A DNA stretch of 5,860 nt from Mariprofundaceae bacterium. GTDB lineage: Bacteria > Pseudomonadota > Zetaproteobacteria > Mariprofundales > Mariprofundaceae. The stretch spans positions 1 to 5,860 of the forward strand of contig JAUZQS010000283.1 of the NCBI GenBank assembly GCA_030950875.1. The letters are read 5' to 3'. Below, in pieces: positions 1 through 5,755 of the stretch. The notes under the pieces are model-generated. The model was not told the origin of the DNA, did not search any database, and saw only the letters and a list, made by a program, of their open reading frames with translations. The position numbers and the translations under genes are program-made. Position 1 is the stretch's first letter. Each line of letters starts with the position of its first letter.

Positions 1-338
1 CATTCCGCAGCATGAAGTCCGAACTGGGCATGCGCCCTGTTTATCACCAGACCACGGAACGCGTGGAGGGACATATCTGGATCACGTTGCTGGCTTACCA
101 TCTGGTACATTCCATTCGCCTGCGCCTGAAAGATCATGATATCCACGACAGCTGGAAAACGTTGCGCTGCACCATGCGCGGCCATATGCGTGTCACGACA
201 ACCATGCGCACCAGGCACGGTGAGACAATACACCTCAGAAAAGCCGCCAGACCGGAAGCATGGCAGCAGGCCATCTATCAGGCGCTGGGACTCAACCAAA
301 ATCCGGGAGGAATCATGAAAACCATCGTGCCCGACTGA
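1..338 (+). pseudogene. IS4/IS1634-type DDE transposase, C-terminal fragment (cut by window edge)
   Basis: This is the 3' end of a cut-and-paste transposase whose reading frame is open from the window edge (codons from base 3 read Phe-Arg-Ser before the Met at 12), so that Met is internal and not a start. The recognisable block is FRSMKSELGMRPVYHQ, then TERVEGHIWITLLAYHL, typical of the C-terminal part of IS4/IS1634-group transposases just after the glutamate of the DDE triad, which would lie to the left of the window. The tail ends in KTIVPD and a TGA at 336-338. The catalytic Asp residues are not visible, so whether the full element is intact cannot be judged. It lies in the same orientation as the truncated MNIO gene that follows, and its insertion is the probable cause of that truncation. 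The superfamily is fairly sure; the exact IS family is less so. Confidence 0.8.
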
Positions 339-462
339 CGAGACACAAACGTAGTGCCAACGCCCATTCCCTATCAGGTTAAATCTGTTGCGGAATATGA
401 GTTCTACAAGCTGTGGTGGCAAAGATAGGTTAGCAAGAGTTATACCGGACAGTAGTGATCTG
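339..462. other. IS right end / junction with truncated MNIO gene, unassigned
   Basis: About 120 bp between the transposase stop and the first residues that resemble the MNIO family. It should contain the right terminal end of the insertion element, but I cannot place the terminal inverted repeat because the left end is outside the window. No gene, hairpin or terminator is evident. The frame that enters the MNIO fragment is open from an ATG at 388, giving about 25 residues with no family resemblance. These are probably element-derived or scrambled sequence. Confidence 0.4.
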
Positions 463-867
463 GAATATAAACATTCGACCATTCCCGAATGGGATTTCGT
501 TGCCCTACTGGCCAAACGAAGCGGCTGTTTCATACTACTGGATATCAATAATATTTACGTCAACAGCGTCAATCATGGATTCGATCCTGTACGCTTTATT
601 GACGTGATTCCCGCCGATCTGGTGGGTGAGATGCATCTGGCCGGTTTCTCGCGCAAAGAGAGTCTGCCCGTGCCGCTGTTGATTGATTCGCACGATCATC
701 CGGTTTATCCCGAAGTATGGGATTTGTATCAATACGCGGTAGGTCGAATTGGCCTTAAACCAACCTTGATCGAATGGGATGCACATATCCCTGCATTTTC
801 AGTATTGCAGGATGAAGCTCATAAAGCAGAACAGGTAATGTATGAAGCCAATGCCATCACTTGCTGA
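388..867 (+). pseudogene. MNIO (DUF692) RiPP-modifying enzyme, BufB-like, N-terminally truncated
   Basis: C-terminal half of an MNIO (multinuclear non-heme iron-dependent oxidative) enzyme. Members fold as a TIM barrel with two or three irons and modify cysteines of small precursor peptides (MbnB, TglH, BufB/HvfB). Family resemblance begins at about base 463 with EYKHSTIPEWDF and continues through ILLDINNIYVNSVNHGFD, the IHLAG-like MHLAGF, DSHDHPV and LIEWDAHIP, blocks that hold several of the metal-ligand and active-site residues. About 135 residues of a usual 270-290 remain; the N-terminal half of the barrel is missing. The open frame from ATG 388 adds about 25 unrelated residues, so I treat it as a broken gene. 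The stop lies 26 bp inside the next gene, the coupled layout expected for MNIO with DUF2063. The bufferin/HvfB subtype is inferred from the neighbours, because no precursor gene is visible. Confidence 0.82.
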
Positions 868-1612
868 ACTGCAAGACCAGTTTTTCAACAGCGTCATGCA
901 TGATGATGATGCAGTATCGGCATGGATTGTCGATCACGGTTTGCCAGCCACACAACGCATGCAGATGTATAAACACATGGTGGAAAACACGCTGTCAGAA
1001 GCACTAGCCACCAGCTATCCCGCGATATTGGCATAGGTCGGCGCGGATTTATTTGCGCTGGCCGTAGATCGTTATATGCGGCGCTATCCGCCCGAGAGCG
1101 GTAATCTGCAAGATTATGGCGCACATTTCCCCGCTTTCCTGTCCGATATGCAGGAAACTGCATCCTTACCATATCTGAGCGATGTCGCACGTCTGGAATG
1201 GGCTCGCCAGCTATGCTATCTGGCGGCCGATACGCCATGCCTGAATCAGACTGAGGCAGCTTGCCGAATACAAGCCCTGGGCAATAATCCCGTGCATCTG
1301 TGTCTGCATCCCAGCGTAGGTCTGATTGACTCAGAGCACCGCATTTTTGACATCTGGCAGTATTGCATGGAACCTGACTCAGGCCGTCTGCAACTGGCAG
1401 GCGATGGGCAATCACTAGTGTTGTGGCGCGACGGCGCACAGATAGCCATGCAGATTATGGATACCGCCGCCATAACATTTCTGCAGTGCATCGAGCAGAA
1501 CATGGATATGCAGCGGGCGCTGAATGAGGTTCATCAGCATGGTTACCCGAATTTTGATCTTTCGGGCCTGTTCTCTTTTCTCATAGCCAATCACCTGATC
1601 GCTGATATTTAA
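842..1612 (+). pseudogene. DUF2063 MNIO partner protein, BufC-like, interrupted by in-frame amber codon
   Basis: DUF2063 proteins are partners of MNIO enzymes: an N-terminal helical domain plus a C-terminal winged-helix-like domain thought to bind the precursor leader and deliver it to the enzyme. The frame from ATG 842 (or ATG 851, MPSLAELQDQFF, the more typical family start) gives the N-terminal domain up to SYPAILA. A TAG follows at 1034-1036, and the same frame continues with VGADLFALAVDRYMRRYPPE and onward to TAA at 1610-1612. Without the stop the protein would be 256 codons including the terminator, the usual family length, so one substitution (for example TTG or CAG to TAG) explains the break and no frameshift is needed. 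The gene overlaps the MNIO gene by 26 bp. A remnant of 178 residues could start at ATG 1076, but it would lack most of the N-terminal domain. A sequencing error remains possible. Confidence 0.82.
1034..1036 (+). other. In-frame amber (TAG) codon inside the DUF2063 gene
   Basis: TAG lies between GCA and GTC codons in a continuous frame whose two sides both match the DUF2063 family and are of family length when joined. The family commonly has a hydrophobic residue here (pattern YPxxxxLVGxxxF), so TTG to TAG is the simplest origin. Nothing around it suggests programmed readthrough. Confidence 0.8.
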
Positions 1613-1617
1613 CCTTT

Positions 1618-1623
1618 GGAGGA
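1618..1623 (+). promoter_or_regulatory. Strong Shine-Dalgarno for the DoxX gene
   Basis: GGAGGA lies 6-7 nt before ATG 1630 and fits that start. A TTG at 1627 is also in frame but is placed less well, so ATG 1630 is preferred. This is the best ribosome site in the left half and would let the DoxX gene be translated even though the preceding gene is broken. Confidence 0.7.
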
Positions 1624-1629
1624 ACTTTG

Positions 1630-2142
1630 ATGAAAAATTTATTTGCTATGACCTATTCAAGTTATATGAAACTGGTGGAACTACTATCCGGCATACAGCC
1701 CGTAAGCCTGCTATTGTTTCGCCTCTGGGTGGCCCTCGCCTTTTGGCATGCAGGCGTGGTCAAACTGAACGATCCGATGGGAACCGCCTACCTGTTCAAT
1801 TATGAATATCACGTACCGATTATTTCTCCGGATATCGCGGCAACTTTGGGTACCTATGTTGAATTAATTCTGCCCTGGTTTCTTGCTTTTGGGTTAATAG
1901 GACGCATGTCCGCCCTGTTTTTGTTTGTTTATAATATCGTCGCCGTTATCTCCTATCCTGCCTTGTGGCCGCATGGCTTGTGGGTGGATTTCATCGGCAA
2001 TGAATTTATTGATCACAAGGTGTGGGGCTTGATGTTACTGGCCTTGATGCTCTTTGGGCCTGGCAAGTTGTCTGTTGATGCCGCACTCGCCAGATGGTTA
2101 TGGCCTCGCTTTTCATGGGCACGAAATTGGCATAAAGATTAA
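1630..2142 (+). CDS. DoxX-family inner-membrane protein of MNIO/bufferin-type operons
   Basis: A 170-residue hydrophobic protein of the DoxX family. Signature blocks are LFRLWVALAFWHAGVVKLND near residues 27-48, FNYEYHVPIISPDIAATLGTY, VELILPWFLAFGLIGRMSA, YNIVAVISYP and a final segment VWGLMLLALMLFGPGKLSVD. About four membrane-spanning helices are expected, with the active or binding face unknown. DoxX members of this type are regular passengers in bufferin and other DUF692/DUF2063 operons, where they are proposed to take part in membrane redox or metal-stress functions; their exact role is not established. The gene begins 17 bp after the DUF2063 stop and has its own strong ribosome site. It appears intact, unlike its partners. 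A transposase relic begins directly at its stop codon, so the last few residues could have been altered by that insertion. Confidence 0.82.
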   Translation: MKNLFAMTYSSYMKLVELLSGIQPVSLLLFRLWVALAFWHAGVVKLNDPMGTAYLFNYEYHVPIISPDIAATLGTYVELILPWFLAFGLIGRMSALFLFVYNIVAVISYPALWPHGLWVDFIGNEFIDHKVWGLMLLALMLFGPGKLSVDAALARWLWPRFSWARNWHKD

Positions 2143-2480
2143 GGTTGGAGAACTTCGACTATCTAGAATCATCCAGAACCTGAGCTTTCAGTATACTCGA
2201 TACATTAACAGCAAGAAACAAACGATTGGTCATCTGTTTCAGGGAAGATACAAGGCGATACTTGTAGAGGAAGACCGCTATGTATGTGCAAACACTTGCA
2301 GGATCTAGGTTATATATGTAAGAGGTGTTTGGTCGTTTTTCCAAGGATAAATTCAGAGCGAGACAATTGTTACTGTTTTTCACCGAAGAGAGAGTCCAGT
2401 CGGTTGGAGTTTTACAGAGGTGCGAATCAGGGGCGAATTCTAGGTGATGATGATTTTTCTGAACGATCTCTCAAGGCTTC
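2143..2480 (+). pseudogene. REP-associated / IS200-like tyrosine transposase (Y1_Tnp, RAYT) relic
   Basis: Pieces of a single transposase of the Y1 (HUH, single-tyrosine) RAYT type can be read in all three forward frames. First piece (about 2144-2281): LSRIIQNLSFQYTRYIN, then QTIGHLFQGRYKAILVEEDRY, the classic central block of this family. The usual continuation (ELVRYIHLNPVRA and about 40 more residues) is missing. Second piece (about 2322-2388, another frame): EVFGRFSKDKFRARQLLLFF plus TEE. Third piece (about 2398-2475, third frame): RLEFYRGANQGRILGDDDF then SERSLKA. The N-terminal part with the HUH motif and the upstream end are absent. At least two frameshifts and one internal deletion show it is dead. 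It begins within a few bases of the DoxX stop codon. RAYTs are usually single-copy domesticated transposases linked to REP palindromes; no REP element is visible here. Confidence 0.75.
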
Positions 2481-2635
2481 GGATCAGTCGGCTGTCGCAA
2501 ACGCCTTACTTGACGGACGCTTAGCCCCATTCGTTTGGCTGCTTCTTTTGGCTTGATATGACCGTCAATATAGAGGCGTATAAGCTCTGAACGTGCTTGT
2601 TCTGGCTGGCTTATATGTAAGATCTCCGCCTTCAT
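2471..2635 (-). pseudogene. N-terminal helix-turn-helix fragment of an ISNCY/IS1202-like transposase
   Basis: A 54-codon frame on the minus strand (ATG at 2635-2633, TGA at 2473-2471) begins MKAEILHISQPEQARSELI and continues RLYIDGHIKPKEAAKRMGLS, then VRQVRRLRQ. The KEAAKRMGLSVRQVRRLR block is a helix-turn-helix of the kind that opens ISNCY/IS1202-type DDE transposases (pattern xREAAxxLGLSxRQVxRLxxRY). After RRLRQ the resemblance stops, and five codons later the frame ends where the RAYT relic begins, so only the first tenth or so of the transposase survives. Upstream of its ATG are repeated motifs like those at the ends of such elements. The family call rests on the motif alone; the reading as a transposase N-terminus is more secure than the exact family. 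Confidence 0.6.
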
Positions 2636-2657
2636 GAAATGCCTCTGGGCTGAACCC

Positions 2658-2697
2658 TAAAGAGGACATTTCTACCTTGCTAAAAGCGGGCACTTTC
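2658..2697 (-). repeat. Imperfect direct repeats at the end of the minus-strand IS relic
   Basis: On the minus strand, upstream of the helix-turn-helix frame, GAAAGTGCCCGCTTTTA (2697-2681) is followed by GAAATGTCCTCTTTA (2672-2658). The two share a GAAA(G)TGYCC(G)YCTTT pattern at about 25 bp spacing. Such repeated subterminal motifs are typical transposase-binding sites at ends of ISNCY/IS1202-like elements. The element end would then lie near 2700-2715, but no partner end is present to confirm it. Confidence 0.45.
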
Positions 2698-2765
2698 ATT
2701 TTGTACCTACACACAGTATTTTGTGAGTGGCGAAGCGTGACTACTGTGAGTACACTGCCGCGACA

Positions 2766-4583
2766 ATGGCAAACACAGACCCTCAACAGAAATACATACG
2801 CAACTTTTCGATTATCGCTCATATTGATCATGGAAAATCGACTTTGGCAGATCGCTTGATTGAAGAAACAGGCGCACTTTCTGAGCGTGAAATGAAGAAA
2901 CAAGTTCTCGATTCCATGGATTTGGAGCAGGAACGTGGTATTACCATCAAAGCGCAAACAGCAAGTTTGGAGTATCCTGCGCAAGATGGTGAAGTATATA
3001 AATTGAATTTGATTGATACACCCGGGCATGTGGATTTTACCTATGAAGTATCGCGTTCTTTACAGGCTTGCGAAGGTGCATTATTGATTGTTGATGCTGC
3101 GCAGGGCGTGGAAGCGCAAACACTTGCCAATGTCTATTTGGCGATGGAAAATGACCTCGAGATTATCCCTGTCATCAATAAAATTGACTTGCCTTCAGCG
3201 GATGTTGAAGAAGCCAAACGGCAAATAGAAGAGATTATTGGTATTGATGCCTCTGAGGCGATTGCTGTATCTGCGAAAACGGGTCAGGGCATTGATAAGG
3301 TATTGGAAGCGATTGTGAAGCGTATGCCGCCACCGAAAGAGCATGATGATAAGATATTGAGAGCCTTGATTGTTGATTCATGGTTTGATTCGTATGTGGG
3401 TGCAGTGGCATTGGTGCGGGTGTTTGATGGTGTGTTGAAAAAAGGTGATAAGATTCGCTTGATGTCGAATAAAACGGCTTATGAAGTGAATGACGTGGGT
3501 GTTTTTCAGCCTGCACCAGTATCAGGAAAAGAACTGGTTTCAGGCTCAGTTGGTTTTATGGTTTGCGGCATTAAAACGTTGTCTGACTTGCGAGTTGGCG
3601 ATACGGTAACGTTGGATCGTAGGCCAGCAGAAGAGGCTTTACCAGGCTTTCGTGAGCCCAAGGCGATGGTGTTTTCAGGGCTGTACCCTGTTGACTCTGC
3701 TGATTATGTTGATTTGCGTGATTCACTTGAAAAATTAAACATGAATGACCCTGCATTCACCTATGAAACTGAGAGTTCAACGGCTTTAGGATTGGGCTTT
3801 CGTTGTGGTTTTCTTGGCATGTTACACATGGAAATTATTCAGGAGCGCCTAGAGCGTGAATATGATTTGAATTTAATTACCACAGCACCATCGGTGGTCT
3901 ATCGTATTCACTATAGTGATGGCACGATGAAAGAAATTGCCAATCCGAGTGAGTTTCCAGATACGCAATTCATTTCTAAAATTGAAGAGCCAACCGTACG
4001 CGCCAATATATTTATGCCAGAAGAGTTTGTTGGTTCGATGATGAAGTTGTGCCAAGATAGGCGCGGTATGCAAGAAGACATGAAGTTTATCGGTCAAGGT
4101 CGTGTGATGTTAACGTATAATTTACCGTTGGCGGAAATGGTTATTGATTTCTATGATAAGTTAAAATCTGTTACGCGTGGTTATGCCTCGATGGACTATG
4201 AATTAGCAGAATTTCGTGAAGAAGATGTCGTTAAGTTAGATGTGTTGGTACACAATGAACCTGTGGATGCATTATCCATGATTGTGCATCGTTCATGGGC
4301 TGATTCACGTGGTCGGGCTTTGGTGAAAAAACTTCGTGAATTGATTCCGCGCCAACAGTTTGATGTGCCGATTCAAGCCGCAATGGGTGGTAAAATTTTG
4401 GCCCGTGAAACGATTAAAGCTGTGCGCAAGAATGTGACTGCGAAGTGTTATGGTGGCGATATTTCACGTAAACGCAAGTTGCTTGAAAAACAGAAACGCG
4501 GCAAAAAACGTATGAAGTCGATTGGCAGTGTGGAAGTGCCACAAGAAGCATTTTTAGCAGTACTAAAATTGGGTGAGGATTAG
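2766..4583 (+). CDS. lepA: Elongation factor 4 (LepA), ribosome-associated GTPase
   Basis: Translation factor EF-4/LepA, a GTPase of the EF-G class that acts on the ribosome and supports translation and 30S biogenesis. The protein is 605 residues, the normal family size (about 597-605). The G domain shows G1 AHIDHGKST (18-26), the switch segment ERGITIKAQ (56-64), G3 DTPGH with the catalytic His at 88, G4 NKID (138-141) and G5 SAKTG (169-173). EF-G-like domains follow, and the LepA-specific C-terminal domain ends with [20 protein letters not shown] and the tail [19 protein letters not shown] 2766 is chosen because it gives the usual short N-terminus before [17 protein letters not shown]; an in-frame GTG at 2727 would add 13 residues unlike the family. 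No clear Shine-Dalgarno precedes 2766, which is unusual. An IS relic lies directly upstream, and lepB follows after 4 bp. Confidence 0.97.
   Translation: MANTDPQQKYIRNFSIIAHIDHGKSTLADRLIEETGALSEREMKKQVLDSMDLEQERGITIKAQTASLEYPAQDGEVYKLNLIDTPGHVDFTYEVSRSLQACEGALLIVDAAQGVEAQTLANVYLAMENDLEIIPVINKIDLPSADVEEAKRQIEEIIGIDASEAIAVSAKTGQGIDKVLEAIVKRMPPPKEHDDKILRALIVDSWFDSYVGAVALVRVFDGVLKKGDKIRLMSNKTAYEVNDVGVFQPAPVSGKELVSGSVGFMVCGIKTLSDLRVGDTVTLDRRPAEEALPGFREPKAMVFSGLYPVDSADYVDLRDSLEKLNMNDPAFTYETESSTALGLGFRCGFLGMLHMEIIQERLEREYDLNLITTAPSVVYRIHYSDGTMKEIANPSEFPDTQFISKIEEPTVRANIFMPEEFVGSMMKLCQDRRGMQEDMKFIGQGRVMLTYNLPLAEMVIDFYDKLKSVTRGYASMDYELAEFREEDVVKLDVLVHNEPVDALSMIVHRSWADSRGRALVKKLRELIPRQQFDVPIQAAMGGKILARETIKAVRKNVTAKCYGGDISRKRKLLEKQKRGKKRMKSIGSVEVPQEAFLAVLKLGED
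4573..4578 (+). promoter_or_regulatory. Shine-Dalgarno of lepB, inside the end of lepA
   Basis: GTGAGG lies in the last codons of lepA, 9 nt before ATG 4588. The GTG itself is in frame with lepB, but it is more plausibly part of this ribosome site than a start. This arrangement couples lepB translation to lepA. Confidence 0.55.
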
Positions 4584-4587
4584 TGAA

Positions 4588-5286
4588 ATGAGTAAAGCAA
4601 AACCAGTATGGCGTGAGTGGATTGAATCGTTGATTGTGATAGCAATTATTGCCATTGTGATTCGTAGTTTTATTGTTGCGCCGTTTAAAATTCCATCATC
4701 AAGTATGGTGCCGACACTGAAAGTTGGGGATTATTTGTTTGTCACACGTTATGACTATGGCTTTCGTATTCCATTGACAAATATTCAGATTGCACCAAAG
4801 CGTGCCAAACGTGGGGATATTGTTGTATTTGATTATCCTGGTGACCGTAGTATTGACTACATCAAACGCATTGTAGGTTTGCCAGGTGACGAGATTCGTT
4901 ATGAAAATAATAAGCTTTTTGTAAATGGTAAAGAAATGCCATTGGTGGAAAAAGGCCCGCAATCTTATTTTATGGGTGATGGTTATGTACGTACATCCAT
5001 TCTCTTTGAAGAGCGTTTGTTTAATGTAAGCCATGATGTTTTGCGTGGTAGTGAGAATATATCTGGATCACTTGATCCAGATATTTCTATTAGAGATGGA
5101 CACTGGAAGGTACCTGCAGATCATTATATGGTCATGGGGGATAATCGTAACAACTCCAGAGACTCGCGGTTTTGGGGGTTTGTTCCACAAAGTTATTTGG
5201 TAGGTAAAGCGGTTATTGTTTGGTGGTCATGGGATGGTGCGAAGGGTGAAGTGCGTTGGAATCGCTTGGGCACACTGCTTCATTAA
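4588..5286 (+). CDS. lepB: Signal peptidase I (leader peptidase)
   Basis: Type I signal peptidase of family S26, which cleaves signal peptides from exported proteins at the periplasmic face of the inner membrane. The protein has 232 residues. One N-terminal membrane helix (about 12-31) is followed by the box with the nucleophile IPSSSMVPTL (Ser39, just before Met40), RYDYGFRIP, RGDIVVFDYPGD, the general-base box YIKRIVGLPGD (Lys93), and the C-terminal box VMGDNRNNSRDSRFWGFVP. The Ser/Lys dyad is present and the enzyme should be active. There is a single membrane helix, shorter than the two-helix E. coli form. The start at ATG 4588 is 4 bp after the lepA stop and has a good ribosome site. The segment between the Lys box and the last box contains a perfect inverted repeat (5059-5084). 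Confidence 0.97.
   Translation: MSKAKPVWREWIESLIVIAIIAIVIRSFIVAPFKIPSSSMVPTLKVGDYLFVTRYDYGFRIPLTNIQIAPKRAKRGDIVVFDYPGDRSIDYIKRIVGLPGDEIRYENNKLFVNGKEMPLVEKGPQSYFMGDGYVRTSILFEERLFNVSHDVLRGSENISGSLDPDISIRDGHWKVPADHYMVMGDNRNNSRDSRFWGFVPQSYLVGKAVIVWWSWDGAKGEVRWNRLGTLLH
5059..5084. repeat. Perfect 12-bp inverted repeat with 2-bp loop inside lepB
   Basis: ATATCTGGATCA (5059-5070), spacer CT, TGATCCAGATAT (5073-5084). The arms match over all 12 positions, and the flanking bases (T/T) do not pair. It encodes part of the loop NISGSLDPDIS in a weakly conserved region of signal peptidase I. The stem is A+T rich and lacks a following T run, so it is not an intrinsic terminator. Confidence 0.9.
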
Positions 5287-5302
5287 ATATAGGGTTGTGG
5301 AA

Positions 5303-5309
5303 AGAGGGG
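5303..5309 (+). promoter_or_regulatory. Shine-Dalgarno of the DUF4845 gene
   Basis: AGAGGGG lies 5 nt before ATG 5315. It decides this start over the longer upstream open frame, which would overlap lepB by about 70 bp and begins with residues unlike the family. Confidence 0.6.
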
Positions 5310-5314
5310 TGTTT

Positions 5315-5755
5315 ATGAGAAATGAGCAAGGTTTTTCAATGATTAAGATGATGTTTTGGGGTGCCATTATTGCTTCTGGTGTTGTTTATGCTTATATGAT
5401 TATTCCTGTTTATAATGCTTACTGGAAGGTTCAAGATACCTTTGATGGTGTCGTAAACTCGATGTCAGATAGCACTGAAAGTGCAATCCGAAGACGTCTG
5501 CCTGATTTGTTTAAAATACAATACTTGGCGGCAGGTGAAGTGCCACAAGAGTTTTATGATGATTTAACAATTAAAGCAGAGGATGGGAAAGTTGAAATAT
5601 CCTCGTATTACCATGTTACGGTTTGGTTTATTGGCCCTGTTGAGGGAGTGAACCCAAATAGTAAATACGATGAAGCAGACTTGAAAGGTATGGATAAGTT
5701 GCGTGCCAAGTTAAGGCAGGACTTTGATTTTGATGTTTATGCCAAAACCCCATAA
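5315..5755 (+). CDS. DUF4845 small membrane-anchored protein
   Basis: A 146-residue protein that I assign to DUF4845 from its position between lepB and rnc and its architecture. It has a short charged N-terminus (MRNEQGFSMIKMM), one membrane helix (about residues 12-31), the PVYNAYWKV block, and a soluble domain of about 100 residues facing the periplasm, ending FDFDVYAKTP. The function of the family is unknown; its constant place in this housekeeping operon suggests a link to envelope or secretion rather than RNA processing, but this is inference. The N-terminus resembles a prepilin (G6-F7 followed by a hydrophobic helix) but has Lys where pilins carry Glu at +5. It starts 28 bp after lepB, and its last 17 bp overlap rnc. 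Confidence 0.8.
   Translation: MRNEQGFSMIKMMFWGAIIASGVVYAYMIIPVYNAYWKVQDTFDGVVNSMSDSTESAIRRRLPDLFKIQYLAAGEVPQEFYDDLTIKAEDGKVEISSYYHVTVWFIGPVEGVNPNSKYDEADLKGMDKLRAKLRQDFDFDVYAKTP

Noticed and set aside
73..85. 13-base match (ATATCTGGATCAC) between the transposase fragment and the left arm of the lepB palindrome at 5059-5071
   Set aside because: About one such 13-base match between any two places is expected by chance in a window this long; both sites are coding, and flanking bases do not extend the match.
894..1439. Long minus-strand open frame (181 codons) across the DUF2063 gene
   Set aside because: It is antisense to a frame with clear family similarity, its protein resembles nothing I know, and no ribosome site precedes it.
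2284..2556. Forward open frame of 90 codons as a stand-alone small gene
   Set aside because: Only its middle (about 2398-2475) has family resemblance, to the RAYT C-terminal region; the rest is out-of-frame relic.
2690..2760. Possible sigma-70 promoter for lepA
   Set aside because: TATTTT (2717-2722) and TACACT (2751-2756) resemble -10 boxes, but neither has a good -35 box at 16-18 bp. Not strong enough to annotate.
2727..2765. GTG 2727 as the start of lepA
   Set aside because: The 13 extra residues have no counterpart in the family, which begins shortly before [14 protein letters not shown], and no ribosome site precedes the GTG.
2565..3029. Minus-strand open frame of 154 codons spanning the IS relic and the start of lepA
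   Set aside because: More than half is antisense to lepA, and the rest is an out-of-frame reading of the IS end. The real minus-strand coding trace there is the helix-turn-helix frame at 2471-2635.
4573..4587. GTG 4573 as the start of lepB
   Set aside because: It would overlap lepA, and its bases form the likely Shine-Dalgarno for ATG 4588.
5059..5095. Intrinsic terminator inside lepB
   Set aside because: The stem is A+T rich with no downstream T run, and it lies well before the end of an intact coding region.
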